A stretch of 64,000 nucleotides of DNA. Origin: Tetranychus cinnabarinus. Its lineage: Eukaryota; Arthropoda; Arachnida; Trombidiformes; Tetranychidae. Below, one piece after another: positions 59,600 to 64,000 of the stretch. The notes under the pieces were generated by a model. It was not told the DNA's origin and did not search any database. It worked only from the letters and a program-made list of their open reading frames with translations. Where the stretch lies: NCBI GenBank assembly GCA_022266195.1, contig WHVY01000001.1:16430001-16494000 (forward strand), read 5' to 3'. How positions within the stretch are numbered: position 1 is the first letter of the stretch; each line of letters opens with the position of its first letter. A program made the translations under genes and the position numbers.

Positions 59600-61080
59600 T
59601 TTCGCAAAATGAATGCTGGTTTTCTGGTTGAGCATCGAAATTTACATCAGAGAAGATTTTGATGAAAAAAGCTGGTCCAATAACCGGAAAAAAGACTATG
59701 ATAGTTTCAGATTTTACCTGAATTTCCTAGAAAACGGTCCATCGCAGAAAATTTTTAATAGCTTCAATAGATTGCATGTCTCTGCAAACTTTAATAATTT
59801 GTAACTCTGAACTTGAACTCGAATCTTTTGTACACATTTCTTTGAGTGAAAAGGCTTCTTAAGTTCAAAAAGCACAGAAATCAAATAAATATAATTGTAC
59901 TTTATTAGGTTTATTTTGCTAGTTTTCAAAATCTAGGTGACGTTATTCGTAAAGCCAATTACTCGAGAAAGGGCTTGATCATTCGCTCGCTCCTGATTTC
60001 TCTGCGAATTTGTTGTTGGTAAGTCACAAATGCATCGAAAGAACATGCTTTGATCCCAACTAATGTTTCGCTGGATTTTAAGCCTCAACCAAGAGAACCA
60101 ACCAATGAAAAGACTGTCTTGAATGTGAGTATTGAAAATGCATTCAAAGTCACATCAGCAACGAACGTCACGAACGTGTTTAACGTTTAACGAACATATA
60201 TCAGCCCATATCAGTACAAAAAGCAATCGAAGTCCAAAGTTTCATCGTGATTTTAACGATGACTATTCGTCATAGAAAATTTGTATTTGAACAGATGGAT
60301 GTATTTTTTTGATCCTAAAACGGTCCAGGGTCATTTGAGCAAAATTCATGAAATCAAAGAAAATTTCAAGAAAATGCTTTTCATTTGATAGTCATTGAAA
60401 TATCCAATATAAACCAATAATAAATAATCAAGATCAAAATCATACGAAACAAAACAACTCCAACAATTGACAAATCGTAAATTTTCACTTTTACTTTATG
60501 TTTCTTAAGTAAGAGTATTTTATTAGTGTATGTAAAACTGTCTTCGAGTAAAGAATTTGGGTAAAAAATTTGATTCCTCGACTGTACTGAAAGACACCAA
60601 AACTTCAATTTCAAACCCAATTTTTGTCAATTATTGACCATCAGAGATATTTCAGATTGAACGAATGAAATCGATTATATTTTTTAAACCAACAAAGGTT
60701 CAACTCTCGACTCAATCAGTGGATAAAAACTGTTAGCGTACATCAACAAACGCACATTTTCAGCAAATCATCAACGGTTCTCTCGGTATTGGCCGTTTGC
60801 CTTAAAACTTTTGAACATCGATACCTAGAAAATTATTGTACCTAAAGTCACTATTCTTTCAACGATTATTAGATTTTATGTGGGCTATAGCATAATATGA
60901 CTGAATACCGAGGAAGTCTGAGTTAATTCGTTTAAAATGATTTGTGTTTGAGAAACGATTTACCTTTATAAATAAATAATCAAACCTGACATCACAAGTA
61001 TAAAATGCAATAAATTTTTCTGCAGCTTCTTGAATTATCTGAAAATTCGTTATGCTATAGTCCATAGTAAAATCTAATGA
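59600..61080. repeat. Dispersed repeat cluster related to SLC46 intron 2
   Basis: About 59815-60065 is an inverted match to 27690-27950. About 60765-61080 is a direct match to 30265-30590, sharing AACGGTTCTC, CCTTAAAACTTT, GCTTCTTGAATTAT and AATCAAACCTGACA. A further piece near 59630-59700 (GATGAAAAAAGCTGGTCCAATAA) matches 27483-27530 directly. Mixed orientations point to a rearranged interspersed repeat family. Frames at 59613, 60381, 61077 and 61268 are not supported as genes. Confidence 0.7.
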
Positions 61081-61583
61081 TTGGTGAAAGAGTGATGATT
61101 GTAGGGAATTCCATTCTCGAAATATTTACGTTCAAAGATTTTAGTTTAATGGCCAAAAGCAAGAGAACTGTCGATAAATTGAAGAAAAGTGTTCAAGCTT
61201 TGATGTATGCAAACAATTTTTATCGACAAAAATTGAGTTTCAGCTTTCTTACTCTAACGATTACAGAATGCAGAAGATTCAACTGAAAATGGAAGAATTG
61301 AAGACAGACATAAAACTTTATTTCTCAAAGTTTCTGGTTAGCCATCAAAATTTACATCATAATTTACGCCAAATTTATTTGAATTCAATTCTTCATTTTC
61401 TAAGAAATCGCTTCTGCTCTGAATCAGTACTAATCAAAATTTTCATTCACAATACTTCAGTAATTAAGACTTATTTTTTCAGGAACTTGTTTTTATTATT
61501 TACAAAATATCTCAATGTCGAGATTTTAATTTACATTGTATTTGGTTAACCATTTGTATTAATATCGGAAAACCTTGATTGAT

Positions 61584-62540
61584 TCATTGTAATTTAGAGT
61601 TTTTGACTCTTAAATAAATGATTGTTCCGTAATAGCTAATCATTAAGAAAAGTAAAATTGAGGTGATTGTGAATATCATGATTAATGAGCGTCGAGTTTC
61701 ATCTTTTCTAGTTGAACGGTTAACATTTCCAGTTGATCGATAATTTGGTTTGTAAGAATGAAGGATTGGATGAAGAGAACCCAAAACAATTGAATAAGGA
61801 CAGTCGGCGTCATTTTTAGTTGATAATGAATTAGTTCTGGACGATGAGAATGAATACGGTCTTGAACGATTACAAACATGGCAACCTTTAAATTGAAGGC
61901 CTTTAACATTTGAAGTTGAAGTTGATTTCCAACTGATTGGTGATACTTTTCTCGATTGGGATGTTGCTGAGTTGGTACATCTTTCATATCTACCATTGCT
62001 TGTCGAGTCACCCTCAACTGGTGTTGATCCGCGAGAACTGCTATCAACATGTTGCCGGTACTTTCGACCCCGAAGAGTTTTAATATCGGTTAAATATTTC
62101 CAAGTATATTTGTTTTGACCACCAACAATTGGTTTGGATTCCTTGCCACAACATTGACAAGTTGAAACAGAAACTGTTTTACCAGATTCAACTCCATCCG
62201 TCACTTGGGTTGAAACTTGGGTTGAATTAGCCACTGTGTTTGTCGCTCGTATGGGCTGCTCATAGCCATCATCAAGGACCATTGTTGGACTAATCGTTCT
62301 ATCGACATGATCAATACCATTACCAATTGAATAATTCACAACTGTCTCTTCACGAGGAGGACCCAGAAGCACATTTTGGATACCTTTCGATTGCTTTGAA
62401 TATAATAACTTTGGGTTGGATATTTGGTTTGGTTTCTCGGCAAAATGGAAATACTTTTTACTCTTTCCTGAGTTTCCACTCAAATCGGTCAAATTGTTGT
62501 CGTTCAAGTCTTTCAAATAATCTTTTTTTGTATCAATCAT
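61584..62540 (-). CDS. Membrane-anchored protein with two Cys clusters, unrecognised
   Basis: A 318-residue single-exon frame. I take the ATG at 62540 (MIDTKKDYLK); the reading frame extends four codons further only through a TTG. The long N-terminal part is polar and Ser/Thr/Asn-rich with two cysteine clusters, CQCCGKE (middle) and CHVCNRSRP, which might bind metal or be acylated. One hydrophobic segment near the C-terminus (SLIMIFTITSILLFLMISYY) precedes a short tail, and a basic stretch RSTRKDETRR precedes it. This arrangement fits a type II or tail-anchored membrane protein with a cytoplasmic N-terminus. No signal peptide and no family recognised. Confidence 0.7.
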   Translation of the reverse strand: MIDTKKDYLKDLNDNNLTDLSGNSGKSKKYFHFAEKPNQISNPKLLYSKQSKGIQNVLLGPPREETVVNYSIGNGIDHVDRTISPTMVLDDGYEQPIRATNTVANSTQVSTQVTDGVESGKTVSVSTCQCCGKESKPIVGGQNKYTWKYLTDIKTLRGRKYRQHVDSSSRGSTPVEGDSTSNGRYERCTNSATSQSRKVSPISWKSTSTSNVKGLQFKGCHVCNRSRPYSFSSSRTNSLSTKNDADCPYSIVLGSLHPILHSYKPNYRSTGNVNRSTRKDETRRSLIMIFTITSILLFLMISYYGTIIYLRVKNSKLQ

Positions 62541-63553
62541 GATGGAGTTCAAACTGTGGGATCAAGCAAAAAGTAAGGCAAGGATAAAATCAAGATGGGA
62601 AACAAAACACAAAATAAGATGAGCACAAATAACAACGCACTAAATGACCAGAGTAACACAGAGTTTCTAGTGAAGACTGTTACAAGAAGGGAATAATAAA
62701 TAACAATTTGAAAGTGAATTTCCAGTCAGCAACCGTAATCAGTCTTTCTACCTTTCTCTCCATTTAGTTATTCACTCTTTTTCCTTATTCTGATTGAACA
62801 AAAAACAAAACGCAAAAACCTTGTTCGCCTTGTAGACTGAACTTGTTTGTTATCATGATAGTTGTTCGATTATTAAGTATAATCTTGATTACTTGTTCAC
62901 AATCAGCCCAATGTACTGTTAAACAGTACTTGTTAAGTAGCTACTGTTAGCATTTACATACGTTAAATACCTATCACGACCACTACATTGAAGGACACAA
63001 GTTTAACATGAAATCCCATTAATCCTGAATTATGGTTCAATCATGAAATGCACAACAGTAAATATCCAAACATAATTAGAAACAGTTTAATCCATGGCGA
63101 TAATTAATAGAAATTTTTACTTGTTTACTTGAAATGAACATGACTTTTTCAAAACATAACAAACAATTAAGATAAGCTTATTTTTAGGGAATGATATTTC
63201 TGATTTTGAATAAAGCTCCTCTTATTGAACAGAGGACATTAATCACATAACTGAAATAAGATGTTAAATTATCATAGATTTTAAAATTTAAGATTTATTA
63301 TTTTTATGAATATTTAATGATTTAATTTGGATGAAAACGGCTTTTCAAATTGGCGCTTCTAATTATTGTTGCCAATGGATTTTTGTTTTTGCTTTAACGC
63401 CTCTTTATTACCGTTAGTTATCTCACTTTTTCTATTTCATTTAGTCTAGTCTTGTTGAATTATTCAAAATTATTATTGACAATCAAGTTGATTTTTTTGT
63501 TGATTTAAGTAACCATTTTAGATTGACTTTGACGCTGCTCTTTCATCTTAATC
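62541..63553. other. Divergent intergenic region
   Basis: About 1 kb between the start of the minus-strand membrane-protein gene and the plus-strand Rho-type gene, so it should contain both promoters. I see no distinctive element. Confidence 0.5.
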
Positions 63554-63852
63554 ATGGCGGCAACTGGTGATGGCAATGACGCTACTCCTGTAAATGCAAG
63601 TGTATCTCCTGACGAAAGTGAAACTCGCAACTCTCAATCTAATTTAACTGATGGACCAAATAATGTGCAAATTAAAGACAAAAGTGATAACAATAATCAT
63701 GTTCAACAGCCCCTTTTAACAAAAGATGAAGTTGTTAATGCTAACAGTCCATTAAAAATTGTGGTCGTCGGTGATGGAACTGTTGGTAAGACTTGTATGT
63801 GCATAGCTTATACACAAGGAGTGTTTCTGGACAGTGAATATGTTCCTACAGT
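63554..63852 (+). CDS. Rho-family small GTPase, first coding exon (truncated by window end)
   Basis: The ATG at 63554 opens a frame with a polar N-terminal extension of about 65 residues rich in Asn, Asp and Ser, followed by the start of a Rho-type GTPase fold: KIVVVGDGTVGKT (P-loop, GDGTVGKT at residues 73-80), CMCIAYTQGVF, and EYVPTV (switch I, Thr-99 corresponding to the Mg-binding Thr of Rho/Rac). The exon ends at 63852 in phase 2 at a GTAAGG donor; the rest lies outside the window. The family acts at membranes in actin and adhesion signalling. The extension and the Tyr-Thr-Gln-Gly-Val segment differ from canonical Rho/Rac/Cdc42, so this may be a RhoL-like or lineage-specific member. Confidence 0.85.
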
Positions 63853-64000
63853 GTAAGGATTTAATTTTGTTTTTATTCCACCCAATCCTGTCTGTGACTT
63901 TTAGTTGAAACAAAAGATGGATCAGAAAATAAAGACTGAATGAATTGAGGTGTTTCAATGTACCCAGACTTTGTATTCGCAAGTTTTACTTCAACAGCTT
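63853..64000 (+). other. First intron of the Rho-type gene (partial)
   Basis: Follows the GTAAGG donor at 63853. No acceptor is seen before the window ends. Confidence 0.6.

Noticed and set aside
1..64000. CRISPR arrays, bacterial operons, tRNA or rRNA genes
   Set aside because: No regularly spaced repeats of CRISPR type, no ribosome-binding-site-led gene strings, and no convincing tRNA B-box/acceptor structure was seen. The gene structure is eukaryotic throughout.

Overview
The window is AT-rich animal DNA with spliceosomal introns (GT/AG; several of only about 60-90 bp), a gap-junction innexin, an HR96-type nuclear receptor and a tandem cluster of small secreted ML-domain proteins whose cysteine pattern resembles mite group 2 allergens. 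This combination suggests an arthropod, most probably an acariform (spider-mite-like) mite. That assignment is inference; no rRNA or mitochondrial marker is present to settle it.

Layout. 1-2.2 kb: a small Cys-rich single-pass membrane protein (+). 2.4-8.5 kb: a tandem array of duplicated units, each with a two-exon ML-domain gene on the minus strand: three intact copies and one internally deleted relic, all sharing a 17-bp upstream block. 9-16.5 kb: sparse, with probable small minus-strand exons at 10.37-10.9 and 11.87-12.1 kb. 16.55-17.68 kb: a single-exon innexin (-). 17.7-26.7 kb: mostly non-coding, with one phase-consistent candidate exon pair. 26.7-31.8 kb: a three-exon SLC46-like transporter (+). 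Its 3.5-kb second intron carries a 630-bp tandem repeat array interrupted by a TA-flanked terminal-inverted-repeat element. 32-48.9 kb: gene-poor, with a candidate terminal exon pair of a claudin-like four-pass protein, a 360-bp direct duplication and a long imperfect hairpin. 49.0-52.3 kb: a complete four-exon HR96-like nuclear receptor (+).

54.76-56.95 kb: a full-length but broken Tigger/pogo transposon (22-bp TIRs, TA target duplication, all three catalytic Asp codons), itself split by a 552-bp TA-flanked MITE. A 277-bp foldback element lies beside it. 58.0-59.2 kb: a secreted acidic protein built from 10-residue Glu/Thr/Gly/Asn repeats. 59.6-61.3 kb: dispersed repeat sequence shared, partly inverted, with the SLC46 intron. 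61.6-62.5 kb: an unrecognised membrane-anchored protein (-). 63.55 kb to the end: the first coding exon of a Rho-family GTPase with a long N-terminal extension, cut by the window edge.

The genes do not form a pathway: this is an ordinary arthropod gene neighbourhood plus one local gene-family expansion and a strongly transposon-remodelled right-hand part. I did not find a convincing new multi-gene system. The most informative structures are the ML array with its shared upstream element, the nested transposon insertions whose arithmetic closes exactly, and several small unannotated exons.
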